A stretch of 13,836 bases of DNA, from contig JADFYT010000030.1 in NCBI GenBank assembly GCA_015232935.1, forward strand, positions 1 through 13,836, in the 5' to 3' direction. The position numbers and the translations under genes are program-made. Of this stretch, positions 8,144 through 13,836 are shown piece by piece. The DNA is from Desulfamplus sp. Its GTDB lineage: Bacteria; Desulfobacterota; Desulfobacteria; Desulfobacterales; Desulfobacteraceae. The notes below the pieces were generated by a model that ran no database searches, was not told where the DNA came from, and worked only from the letters and a program-made list of their open reading frames with translations. Within the stretch, counting starts at the first letter, position 1, and the number at the start of each line of letters is the position of its first letter.

Positions 8144-9124
8144 ATGAGTGAAATATTATCACAAGATGAAGTTGACAGTCTGCTTGCGGGTCTTGATTCC
8201 GGCGAAGTAGAGGTTGAAAAAGATATCGAAGCCGTTACGCCGGACGGGATAGCGACTTATGATTTTTCAAGTCAGGATAAGGTTGTACGGGCAAGGATGC
8301 CCACATTTGATGTTATTAACGAACGTCTTGCAAGGGAACTTAGAGCCAGCATGTCCACACTGCTTCAAACCAATGTGGATGTCAGTGCCAACCCTTTGGA
8401 TACACTCAAGTTTTCTGAATTTGTAAGAAGCCTTCCTGTTCCTACGAGTTTACATGTTTTCAGGATGGAGCCACTTAGAGGGCTTGCATTGGTAATACTT
8501 GAGAGCCAGCTTGTATATAACCTTATAGATACTTTTTTTGGTGGAGAGGGTTCAGGCAAGGCAAGGGTCGAGGGCAGGGACTTTACAGTCATAGAAGAAG
8601 TAGCAACCAAAAAGGTTGTAGTCGCATGTCTTAAAAATATTGAAACCGCATGGAGCCCTATTGAGCCGATCAAAACCGCCCTTGTAAGATCCGAGATGAA
8701 TCCTCAGTTTGCTGCCATAGTTCTTCCGACAGACCTGGTAATTGTGACAAGGTTTGAAATTGAGCTGGAACAGATAGCAGGAAATCTGATTGTCTGCCTT
8801 CCGTATTCCATGATAGAACCCTTAAGGTCAAAACTTGCTTCCGGATTTCAGGCGGAAATTGAACAGACAGATCTTGCATGGAGGAAAATGCTTGAATCTG
8901 TCATTCTTGATTCCACAGTTGAATTGAGAATACAGCTTGGCGTAACTGAGATAACAGGAGAGCGGCTATGGCTTATGCAGAAGGGTGATATCATTCAATT
9001 GGATCATGATGCAACTGATATGCTTACAGGATTTGTGGGAGATCTTCCAAAGATAAAAGGGTACGCAGGTGTAAGAAGAGGCTTTCAGGCGTTCAGGGTA
9101 GAAGAAAAACTTGTACTTAAATAA
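8144..9124 (+). CDS. fliM: Flagellar motor switch protein FliM
   Basis: The C-ring protein that binds phosphorylated CheY and sets the direction of rotation. The N-terminus LSQDEVDSLLAGL (residues 5-17) is the conserved CheY-P binding motif. The middle domain carries the FFGGEG loop (G133-G136) found in FliM proteins, and the C-terminal SpoA-like domain (about 240-326) resembles FliN and ends in KLVLK. At 326 aa it is full length. No Shine-Dalgarno sequence precedes the ATG; the fliL stop lies only 9 bases upstream, so translation is probably coupled to fliL. Confidence 0.97.
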   Translation: MSEILSQDEVDSLLAGLDSGEVEVEKDIEAVTPDGIATYDFSSQDKVVRARMPTFDVINERLARELRASMSTLLQTNVDVSANPLDTLKFSEFVRSLPVPTSLHVFRMEPLRGLALVILESQLVYNLIDTFFGGEGSGKARVEGRDFTVIEEVATKKVVVACLKNIETAWSPIEPIKTALVRSEMNPQFAAIVLPTDLVIVTRFEIELEQIAGNLIVCLPYSMIEPLRSKLASGFQAEIEQTDLAWRKMLESVILDSTVELRIQLGVTEITGERLWLMQKGDIIQLDHDATDMLTGFVGDLPKIKGYAGVRRGFQAFRVEEKLVLK

Positions 9125-9146
9125 AGAATGATGAGTGTGTGTGAAT

Positions 9147-9476
9147 ATGGCAAACAGCAATGGTACAAATCAGGATACAAAATCAGGCGGCAGCCAGGGT
9201 GAAGAGACCGGAGAAAGAGAACTCTCTTTTATTCTCGATATCCCGCTTGAGCTTTCTGTGGAACTTGGCAAAACCAGGATGCTTGTAAATGATCTGCTCC
9301 AGTTGAGCCAGGGATCCATAGTTGAATTGAACAAACTTGCCGGAGAGCCCCTTGAGGTTTATATCAACCGCAAGCTCATTGCCCGTGGAGAAGTTGTGGT
9401 GGTAAATGAAAAATTTGGCGTCCGTTTGACAGACATAATTACACCCATGGACAGAGTCAAAAGTTTGACTAACTGA
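9147..9476 (+). CDS. fliN: Flagellar motor switch protein FliN
   Basis: Forms the base of the C-ring with FliM and docks the export ATPase complex. A hydrophilic, Gly/Glu-rich N-terminus of about 30 residues leads into the SpoA domain: LDIPLELSVELGKTRM, LLQLSQGSIVELNKLAGEPLEVYIN and ARGEVVVVNEKFGVRLTDI are typical of FliN. It is 109 aa from the ATG at 9147. An in-frame GTG at 9135 would add four residues (MCVN) but has no better ribosome site; the true start is not certain. Its TGA stop (9474-9476) lies inside the first monomer of the repeat array that fills the space to fliO. Confidence 0.95.
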   Translation: MANSNGTNQDTKSGGSQGEETGERELSFILDIPLELSVELGKTRMLVNDLLQLSQGSIVELNKLAGEPLEVYINRKLIARGEVVVVNEKFGVRLTDIITPMDRVKSLTN

Positions 9477-9668
9477 TCAGTATGACAACTGATGGTATGG
9501 TTTACTGATCAGCATGGCTAACTGATGCTATGGTTTACTGATCAGCGTGACTGACTGATACTGTTATGCTTTACTGACAAGCATGATTTGCCGATTAGTA
9601 TGGCTTTTTGATTAGCATTACTTGCTGGAGCAACATGACCAACTTGATTAATATTACCAACTGACGGG
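9472..9668. repeat. Degenerate hierarchical tandem array between fliN and fliO
   Basis: About twelve copies of a 16-19 bp monomer run head to tail and fill almost the whole spacer. Monomers start at 9472, 9488, 9504, 9521, 9537, 9554, 9573, 9591, 9608, 9625, 9641 and 9659. The first six alternate between type A (actgatcagYatg...) and type B (actgatg-tatggttt), giving a higher-order unit of 32-36 bp (9472-9503, 9504-9536, 9537-9572). Later units diverge progressively toward fliO. The frame is broken by TGA in nearly every copy, so it is not coding. There are no unique spacers, so it is not a CRISPR. It overlaps the last codons of fliN. Confidence 0.85.
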
Positions 9669-9675
9669 AAATGCC

Positions 9676-10047
9676 TTGGATATCTGGTCTGCTTTTTTTA
9701 AAACAGGGGGGATGCTTGTCTTTGTCATTGCCTTTCTTCTTTTTCTTCTCTACCTGTTAAAAAAATTCTCAAATCTGAAAATTATAAAATCACGCCAGGG
9801 CAATCTTATTAGCGTTCTGGCAATACACCATTTTTCTCCCCGTGAAAAGGTGGTTCTGATGGAGGTTATGGGCAAAACCCTTTTTCTTGGGGTAACGTCC
9901 CAGAATATTCAGACTCTTGCTGTTATAGAACCTGCTGAATCTGTTAAAACCGATCCTCCTGATTTGGAACCTGATTATACAGTGACTTTGTATGGTGAAG
10001 CAGTTGATCAGAAAAAATCTGACAAGGAAATTAAGAATGGAGTCTAA
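9676..10047 (+). CDS. fliO: Flagellar biosynthesis protein FliO
   Basis: A small membrane protein that helps assemble or stabilise the FliP pore. After a short periplasmic N-terminus (MDIWSAFFKTGGM), one membrane segment spans about residues 13-30, followed by a basic KKFSNLKIIKSRQG stretch and a soluble domain with the FliO-type pattern LISVLAIHHFSPREKVVLMEVMGKTLFLGVTSQNIQTL. At 123 aa it is of normal size. The start is TTG at 9676, with GGGA (9666-9669) upstream; the ATG at 9671 is out of frame. The assignment rests on pattern and position, as FliO sequences are poorly conserved. It overlaps fliP by 11 bases. Confidence 0.85.
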   Translation: MDIWSAFFKTGGMLVFVIAFLLFLLYLLKKFSNLKIIKSRQGNLISVLAIHHFSPREKVVLMEVMGKTLFLGVTSQNIQTLAVIEPAESVKTDPPDLEPDYTVTLYGEAVDQKKSDKEIKNGV

Positions 10048-10831
10048 GCCTTTCAGAGTTTTATTTTTTATAGTTGCATCTATTTTAACTGTTATCGCTA
10101 TTATCACAGTATCTCCTGATATTGCCCATTCAGTGACATTTCCCATCCCCTCACTTAAACTTGGCCTTGAACCTGCAAGCACAGCCAACCCTGAAGATGT
10201 TGCAGTTGTGCTTGAGATTATTGCTCTGCTGACCATTCTTGCCCTTGCACCCTCCATTCTGATTCTGATGACACCTTTTACCCGACTCATCGTGGTTTTT
10301 CATTTTTTGAGACAGGCGATTGGAATTCAGACAAGCCCTCCTAACCAGGTGGTTGTGGGGCTTGCCCTGTTTATGACTTTTTTTATAATGAGACCGGTTG
10401 GGCAGGAGATTTACGATAATGCCTTAAATCCTTACCTTGAACGTAGAATCACTTATCAGGAGGCTTTTGCCGCAGCCCAGATTCCCATTCGGAACTATCT
10501 GCTTGTCAATACAAGGGAGGCAGATATTGCCATGTTTGTCAAGGGGGCAAAGGTCAGTAAACCTGAAAACAGGGACAGTGTTTCACTGCTTATTCTTGTA
10601 CCCGCCTACGTTATAAGTGAGCTTAAAACCGGCTTTATCATTGGATTTGTCCTTTATGTGCCTTTTCTGGTCATTGACATGGTTGTGGCTTCTGTTCTGC
10701 TTGCAATGGGCATGATGATGCTGCCTCCGGTCATGATTTCCCTGCCCTTTAAACTCATGCTGTTTGTGCTTGTAGATGGATGGAATCTTCTGATCGGGTC
10801 ACTGATGAAGAGTTTTGGCATAACTTTTTGA
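10037..10831 (+). CDS. fliP: Flagellar type III export pore protein FliP
   Basis: The main subunit of the export gate (with FliQ and FliR). The ATG at 10037 follows AAGGA (10024-10028) and gives a 264-aa protein starting with a signal-peptide-like segment (MESKPFRVLFFIVASILTVIAII, residues 1-23), as is usual for FliP. Conserved blocks follow: LALAPSILILMTPFTRLIVVFHFLRQAIG, PPNQVVVGLALFMTFF, the acidic-basic loop RITYQEAF, and the C-terminal AYVISELKTGFIIGF, PFLVIDMVVASVLLAMGMMMLPP and FKLMLFVLVDGW. An upstream in-frame ATG at 9992 would add 15 basic residues ahead of the signal segment and is less likely. It is followed by 217 bases of non-coding DNA before fliQ, unusual for this gene pair. 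Confidence 0.95.
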   Translation: MESKPFRVLFFIVASILTVIAIITVSPDIAHSVTFPIPSLKLGLEPASTANPEDVAVVLEIIALLTILALAPSILILMTPFTRLIVVFHFLRQAIGIQTSPPNQVVVGLALFMTFFIMRPVGQEIYDNALNPYLERRITYQEAFAAAQIPIRNYLLVNTREADIAMFVKGAKVSKPENRDSVSLLILVPAYVISELKTGFIIGFVLYVPFLVIDMVVASVLLAMGMMMLPPVMISLPFKLMLFVLVDGWNLLIGSLMKSFGITF

Positions 10832-10850
10832 AATACAGCATAAACGGGCA

Positions 10851-11010
10851 TGGACAGATGGAAATCTGACCACCCCAAAGCATGAAAGTAAAAAAATCGC
10901 TTTTCAGGCGAAGCCGAGCACCTTTGACCACGCCCAAAGGACGTGGTTTTCTACAGACAAATAAAGTTTGTTTTCACGGTAAAAATTCAAACATAAAAAT
11001 CCTGGACAGA
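10851..11010. repeat. Palindrome-rich spacer segment flanked by 8-bp direct repeats (fliP-fliQ)
   Basis: TGGACAGA occurs at 10851-10858 and again at 11003-11010. The 144 bp between hold several short repeats: the near-identical pair TGACCACCCCAAAG (10867-10880) and TGACCACGCCCAAAG (10925-10939); TCGC/GCGA around TTTTCAG (10897-10911); and the interleaved stems at 10921-10947. No open frame looks real. The segment could be the relic of a small insertion, for example an IS200/IS605-type end, but no transposase or clear element is visible. Confidence 0.4.
10921..10950. other. Two interleaved hairpin stems; possible weak attenuator
   Basis: CCTTTG (10921-10926) can pair with CAAAGG (10935-10940), and ACCACG (10927-10932) with CGTGGT (10942-10947). 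The stems overlap in the order S1-S2-S1'-S2', so they are mutually exclusive or, with very short loops, a strained pseudoknot. The second hairpin is followed by TTTC, a minimal terminator-like tail. A further ACAAA/TTTGT hairpin with TTTC lies at 10957-10974. Strong termination seems unlikely inside an export operon; partial attenuation is possible. Confidence 0.35.
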
Positions 11011-11048
11011 CAGCCGTGGCTTGAAAAAGCAGCAAAAAGGACTATGAC

Positions 11049-11318
11049 ATGACCCCTGAATTTATAATTGAGTTTGCAAAAGATGCGATCATGATGACTT
11101 TGATGATCTCCATGCCCATGCTGATGCTCGGGCTTATTGTTGGCCTTGCTGTAAGTATTTTTCAGGCTGTAACCTCAATTCAGGAGATGACACTGTCATT
11201 TGTTCCTAAAATAATCGCTGTATTCATGGGGCTTCTTTTTTTCGCACCATGGATGCTTGAGACACTGACCTCTTACACACGACGTATTATTGAAAATATT
11301 CCAATGTATATAAGATAG
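11049..11318 (+). CDS. fliQ: Flagellar type III export pore protein FliQ
   Basis: A small two-helix membrane protein of the FliPQR export pore. The 89 residues match the family throughout: MTPEFIIEFAKDAI start, first membrane segment about 16-38 (LMISMPMLMLGLIVGLAVSIFQAVTSIQE, including the conserved FQA-T-IQE turn), second about 50-70 (PKIIAVFMGLLFFAPWML). Length is exactly typical. AAGGA (11037-11041) sits 7 bases before the ATG. A two-codon frame ATG ACA TGA (11044-11052) overlaps the start and is probably incidental. Confidence 0.97.
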   Translation: MTPEFIIEFAKDAIMMTLMISMPMLMLGLIVGLAVSIFQAVTSIQEMTLSFVPKIIAVFMGLLFFAPWMLETLTSYTRRIIENIPMYIR

Positions 11319-11423
11319 TGATGTTACGCGGTACATACTGAGAATCAATGGTCCTGAGATTTTGAAAACCATTTAAAAGCCCTTATTTATCAAGGGTGGT
11401 GCGTAACATGACCAGGATAGTGA
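11314..11423. mobile_element. Possible miniature insertion (MITE-like) between fliQ and fliR
   Basis: ATGTTACGC (11321-11329) and GCGTAACAT (11401-11409) are perfect 9-bp inverted repeats enclosing about 70 bases. Inside are two further hairpins: AATGGT/ACCATT (11347-11352 with 11368-11373) and CCCTT/AAGGG (11380-11384 with 11392-11396). An 8-bp direct repeat, GATAGTGA, brackets the unit (11314-11321 and 11416-11423), as a target-site duplication would; the left copy contains the fliQ stop TAG. Removing one repeat and the ~94-bp insert would leave fliQ and fliR about 40 bases apart. The right inverted repeat ends 6 bases inside the direct repeat, so the ends are not textbook. It carries no transposase gene; family unknown. 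Confidence 0.5.
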
Positions 11424-11458
11424 ATCATCTTAAAATAATAGATACTCCGCGGCGTTGA
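11408..11458 (+). CDS. Possible 16-codon leader ORF upstream of fliR
   Basis: ATG at 11408, 11 bases after AAGGG (11392-11396), opens a frame reading MTRIVNHLKIIDTPRR and ending in TGA at 11456-11458, one base before the fliR ATG (TGATATG). fliR itself has no visible ribosome site, so re-initiation after this frame could be how it is translated. The AAGGG and the AT of this start codon lie in the 3' arms of stems in the adjacent structured element. No homology is recognised; it may be chance. Confidence 0.3.
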   Translation: MTRIVNHLKIIDTPRR

Positions 11459-11459
11459 T

Positions 11460-12251
11460 ATGCCAATATTAAATCTTTACAATGTTGATGAGTTCAAGGT
11501 CTATCTTCTTGTGCTTGCCAGATTCAGCGTTGTCCTCTTCATGCTTCCCATTTTCTCTACCCGGGTGGTTCCGCGGGTTGTAAAAACAACTCTTGCCATG
11601 GTTCTGTCACTTCTTTTATATTCAGTTGTAAGTGTGGACTCATCAATGTTTCCCGAGACAGTTATTGAAACCGGACTGCTTATCCTTACCGAGCTTATGA
11701 CCGGCTTGATGCTTGCTCTCTGTGTAAGATTCTTTCTTGGTTCCATACAGTTTGCAGGCCAGATAATAGGATTCCAGATGGGTTTTTCCATGATCAACAT
11801 TATGGATCCCATAACCGGTGCAAATGTTTCCATTCTTGAAGAGATTGCTTACTGGATGACTATTCTGGTTTTTCTGTTTTTTAACGGACATCACATCATG
11901 ATTCTCTGTGTCATAGAAAGTTTTGAGATACTTCCGCCTGGCGTATTCATTCTGCAGCCGGTTTTTCTTGAAAAGCTGATCGAGCAGGGTGCAGAACTTT
12001 TTGTACTTGCAATAAAAATCGGAGCACCTGTAATTGCCGCATTGTTATTCACAAATGTCGCATTTGGTTTGACCGGCAAGTTTGCTCCACAGATGAATAT
12101 CATGATGGTAGCCTTTCCCTTTCAGATCTTTGTCGGTCTTATGCTGTTTGGCTTTTCTCTTGAAATTATAAAGCTGCTTACAAAAGATTATATTGGCAGT
12201 ATGAAGGCTTTGTTTATGTCTCTGCTTTTCTGGGCAGCAGGAGGCTCCTGA
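11460..12251 (+). CDS. fliR: Flagellar type III export pore protein FliR
   Basis: Completes the FliPQR export pore in the inner membrane. The 263 residues are strongly hydrophobic with several membrane segments; recognisable FliR blocks are LLVLARFSVVLFMLPIFS, VPRVVKTTLAMVLSLLL, ELMTGLMLALCVRFFLGSIQFAGQIIGFQMGFS, NGHHIMI, and PVIAALLFTNVAFGLTGKFAPQMNIMMVAFPFQIFVGL. Length is typical. No Shine-Dalgarno sequence is seen before the ATG at 11460 (the preceding bases are CCGCGGCGTTGAT). The stop TGA is one base before the flhB ATG in the same TGATATG arrangement that precedes fliR. Confidence 0.96.
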   Translation: MPILNLYNVDEFKVYLLVLARFSVVLFMLPIFSTRVVPRVVKTTLAMVLSLLLYSVVSVDSSMFPETVIETGLLILTELMTGLMLALCVRFFLGSIQFAGQIIGFQMGFSMINIMDPITGANVSILEEIAYWMTILVFLFFNGHHIMILCVIESFEILPPGVFILQPVFLEKLIEQGAELFVLAIKIGAPVIAALLFTNVAFGLTGKFAPQMNIMMVAFPFQIFVGLMLFGFSLEIIKLLTKDYIGSMKALFMSLLFWAAGGS

Positions 12252-12252
12252 T

Positions 12253-13323
12253 ATGGCTGAAGCTCCTGGCGGCGGAGAGAAGACTGAAGATGCATCTGGA
12301 AGAAAACTTGCCAAAGCCCGTGAACAGGGGCAGGTTGCAAAAAGCATGGAGATCCCTTCTGTATTTGTTCTGCTGGCAGGGGTTCTTGTCCTTCGTGTTT
12401 TTGCTCCGGTGATATATAAAAACTGCCTTGCCATGCTTGATCACACCTTAAGGTTTGAAAAAATCCCCGCATTTACAGACGCTGATGTGATGAGTCTTTT
12501 CTTTCGTTATTCAGAAATCATGTTTCTGATGCTTATACCTATCCTGGCAGCTGTATTTCTTGCAGCATTTGCCTCAACCATATTCCAGGTCGGATTTCAT
12601 ATCTCCTGGGAGGCTATTCAGCCAAAATTATCAAAGTTGAATCCTGTTTCCGGATTAATGCAAAAATTTTCATCAAGATCCTTGGTTGAACTTGTTAAAA
12701 GTATTTTTAAACTGGTTATTATTTTTGCCGTAGGCTGGTTTGCTGTCAAAGGCGAACTCAATAACATCATCAGGTTGTATGACAACAGCATCCCTTTCAT
12801 TCTTTTTTATATAATGAAGCTGTCTTTCAAGATTGTTATAAGAGTTCTCCTGGTTATGGCCATTCTTGCAATTCTGGATTATGCATATCAAAAATGGCAG
12901 TTTTTGCAGGATCAGAAAATGACAAAGCAGGAGGTGAAAGAGGAGTTCAAGCAGACAGAGGGAGACCCTCAGGTTAAATCAAAGATCAGGCAGATTCAGG
13001 CTCAGGCAGCCAGGCAGAGAATGATGGCAGATGTCCCCAAGGCGGATGTGGTGGTGACCAACCCGACCCGCCTTGCTGTTGCCATACAATATGACGGCAA
13101 GACCATGGATGCTCCTGTGGTCACTGCAAAGGGGGCGGGAGCAGTTGCTGCCAATATAAGACGAATTGCAGAAGAGGCGGGGGTACCTCTTGTTGAAAAC
13201 AAGGAGCTGGCCCGAAACTTGTATTCCATGGTCGATATAGGCCAGGCAGTTCCGCCGGATCTCTTCCAGGCTGTGGCTGAACTTCTTGCCTATGTTTACA
13301 AGTTAAAGGGCAAAAGCCTTTAA
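12253..13323 (+). CDS. flhB: Flagellar export switch protein FlhB (NPTR variant)
   Basis: An inner-membrane export component whose cytoplasmic domain is normally cleaved to switch from hook to filament substrates. The N-terminus EKTEDASGRKLAKAREQGQVAKS is the family signature. Membrane segments lie near residues 33-53, 85-110, 145-165 and 180-205, and the linker KEEFKQTEGDPQVKSKIRQ is conserved. The autocleavage loop reads N270-P271-T272-R273, where the family usually has NPTH; the scissile Asn-Pro and Thr are kept. The C-terminal domain continues with LAVAIQYD, APVVTAKGAGAVAANIRRIAEE and VPLVENKELARNLY to YKLKGKSL. At 356 aa it is normal. AGGAGG (12239-12244), inside fliR, is its ribosome site. 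Confidence 0.96.
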   Translation: MAEAPGGGEKTEDASGRKLAKAREQGQVAKSMEIPSVFVLLAGVLVLRVFAPVIYKNCLAMLDHTLRFEKIPAFTDADVMSLFFRYSEIMFLMLIPILAAVFLAAFASTIFQVGFHISWEAIQPKLSKLNPVSGLMQKFSSRSLVELVKSIFKLVIIFAVGWFAVKGELNNIIRLYDNSIPFILFYIMKLSFKIVIRVLLVMAILAILDYAYQKWQFLQDQKMTKQEVKEEFKQTEGDPQVKSKIRQIQAQAARQRMMADVPKADVVVTNPTRLAVAIQYDGKTMDAPVVTAKGAGAVAANIRRIAEEAGVPLVENKELARNLYSMVDIGQAVPPDLFQAVAELLAYVYKLKGKSL

Positions 13324-13334
13324 TCGCCTGTAAA

Positions 13335-13352
13335 AATCTGTATCCGCAGATT
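13335..13352. other. Small hairpin after flhB
   Basis: AATCTG (13335-13340) and CAGATT (13347-13352) are perfect 6-bp inverted repeats around a 6-base loop. No T tract follows directly. It lies in the 183-base flhB-flhA spacer, which otherwise shows only a palindrome GCGTACGC (13430-13437), a GCAGCA/TGCTGC repeat (13472-13484) just ahead of the flhA ribosome site, and no recognisable promoter. Confidence 0.3.
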
Positions 13353-13506
13353 CTGGCCGTTTTCCGCTCTTGCTTGATAACCGGACTAAATTCAGGATTA
13401 GCAACAAGATGGAGAATGTCATTTTTTTGGCGTACGCGTCAAATCATCGGAACTTCCATCCAACAATCATTGCAGCAATGCTGCTTATGCTTAAGGAGCA
13501 CATAAA

Positions 13507-13836
13507 ATGGCTGATGAAAATACAGGGGTAATGCAGAGTATCAAAAAAGAGGGCTCTGACATAGCAATGGTTATTGCCATGGTTGGAATCCTGATGGCCA
13601 TGATAATTCCTCTTCCTGCGATTCTGCTCGATTTTTTTCTGGCTCTCAATATAACAATGGCCGTTATTGTCCTTATCACTACCATGTACACCAAGGAACC
13701 TCTGGATTTTGCCATTTTCCCGTCGCTTCTTCTTGTTTTGACCCTGTTTCGTCTTGCCCTTAATATCGGAACAACTCGTATGATTCTTCTTCATGGCAGC
13801 GAAGGGCCTCTTGCGGCAGGTGCAATCATTATGTCG
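13507..13836 (+). CDS. flhA: Flagellar export protein FlhA (partial, cut by window end)
   Basis: The largest export-gate membrane protein; it forms a nonameric ring that uses the proton motive force and binds chaperone-substrate complexes. Only the first 110 codons are present, open to the right edge. Translation gives MADENTGVMQSIKKEGSDIA followed by two membrane segments (about residues 20-42 and 46-62) and the FlhA/type III signature PSLLLVLTLFRLALNIGTTR followed by MILLHG. AAGGAG at 13493-13498 lies 8 bases before the ATG. It starts 183 bases after flhB, a larger gap than most flhB-flhA pairs. Confidence 0.95.
   Translation, partial: MADENTGVMQSIKKEGSDIAMVIAMVGILMAMIIPLPAILLDFFLALNITMAVIVLITTMYTKEPLDFAIFPSLLLVLTLFRLALNIGTTRMILLHGSEGPLAAGAIIMS

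Noticed and set aside
9571..9600. Sigma-28-like sequence with CCGATTAG ahead of fliO
   Set aside because: It is explained by a repeat monomer and lacks a matching -35 element at the right distance.
9472..9668. CRISPR array
   Set aside because: The repeats are 16-19 bp, contiguous, divergent and have no unique spacers; no cas genes are present.
9671..9673. ATG as the fliO start
   Set aside because: It is in a different frame from the FliO protein; the in-frame TTG at 9676 gives the expected N-terminus and membrane segment.
9992..10036. Upstream ATG as the fliP start
   Set aside because: It would put 15 basic residues before the signal segment and overlap fliO much more; the ATG at 10037 has a well-placed AAGGA.
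12045..12434. Antisense open frames of 90-166 aa opposite fliO/fliP, fliR and flhB
   Set aside because: They lie fully opposite well-identified flagellar genes and show no recognisable protein features; they are shadows of the sense coding pattern.
13354..13368. Sigma-54-like TGGCCGTTTTCCGCT before flhA
   Set aside because: The GG-GC spacing is again 9 bases and the -12 half is poor.

Overview
This window is a late-structural and export-apparatus flagellar cluster, all on the + strand, preceded by one unrelated DEAD-box RNA helicase gene. The order is helicase | fliK-flgD-flgE-fliL-fliM-fliN-fliO-fliP-fliQ-fliR-flhB-flhA (flhA is cut by the right edge). The AT-leaning composition, the sigma-54 promoter in front of fliK, the gene order and the Asp/Ser/Asn-rich hook proteins suggest a Gram-negative anaerobe of the Desulfobacterota type (the old Deltaproteobacteria). 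That placement is inference; no 16S or other marker gene is present.

Layout: 86-1474 is a compact DEAD-box helicase with all core motifs. The 265-base gap before fliK carries a near-perfect -24/-12 (sigma-54) promoter at 1672-1687, the most likely entry point for the flagellar operon. 1740-7446 holds the hook module: FliK (hook-length ruler, 762 aa), FlgD (hook cap, 369 aa, with its C-terminal half duplicated) and FlgE (hook, 727 aa). All three are much larger than the enteric proteins. 7559-9476 holds FliL and the C-ring proteins FliM and FliN. 9676-13836 holds the inner-membrane type III export gate FliO, FliP, FliQ, FliR, FlhB and the first 110 residues of FlhA. No flbD, motA or motB lies between flgE and fliL, where many related clusters carry them.

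How they work together: FliP/Q/R, assembled with FliO, form the export pore. FlhB and FlhA select and energise substrates. FlgD caps the growing hook, FlgE polymerises under it, and FliK measures the hook and acts on FlhB to switch export to filament subunits. FliM/FliN form the switch and FliL supports the stator.

The genes are ordinary; the gaps between the export genes are not. (1) fliN-fliO holds a degenerate array of about 12 copies of a 16-19 bp monomer, organised as alternating A/B dimers, that starts on the fliN stop codon and decays toward fliO. (2) fliP-fliQ holds about 144 bp of interleaved palindromes flanked by an 8-bp direct repeat. (3) fliQ-fliR holds a small structured element of about 94 bp with 9-bp inverted repeats, flanked by an 8-bp direct repeat that sits on the fliQ stop codon; it looks like a miniature insertion. 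Protein oddities are an FlhB cleavage motif reading NPTR rather than NPTH, a tandem-duplicated FlgD cap module, and two calcium-loop-like motifs in the hook protein.
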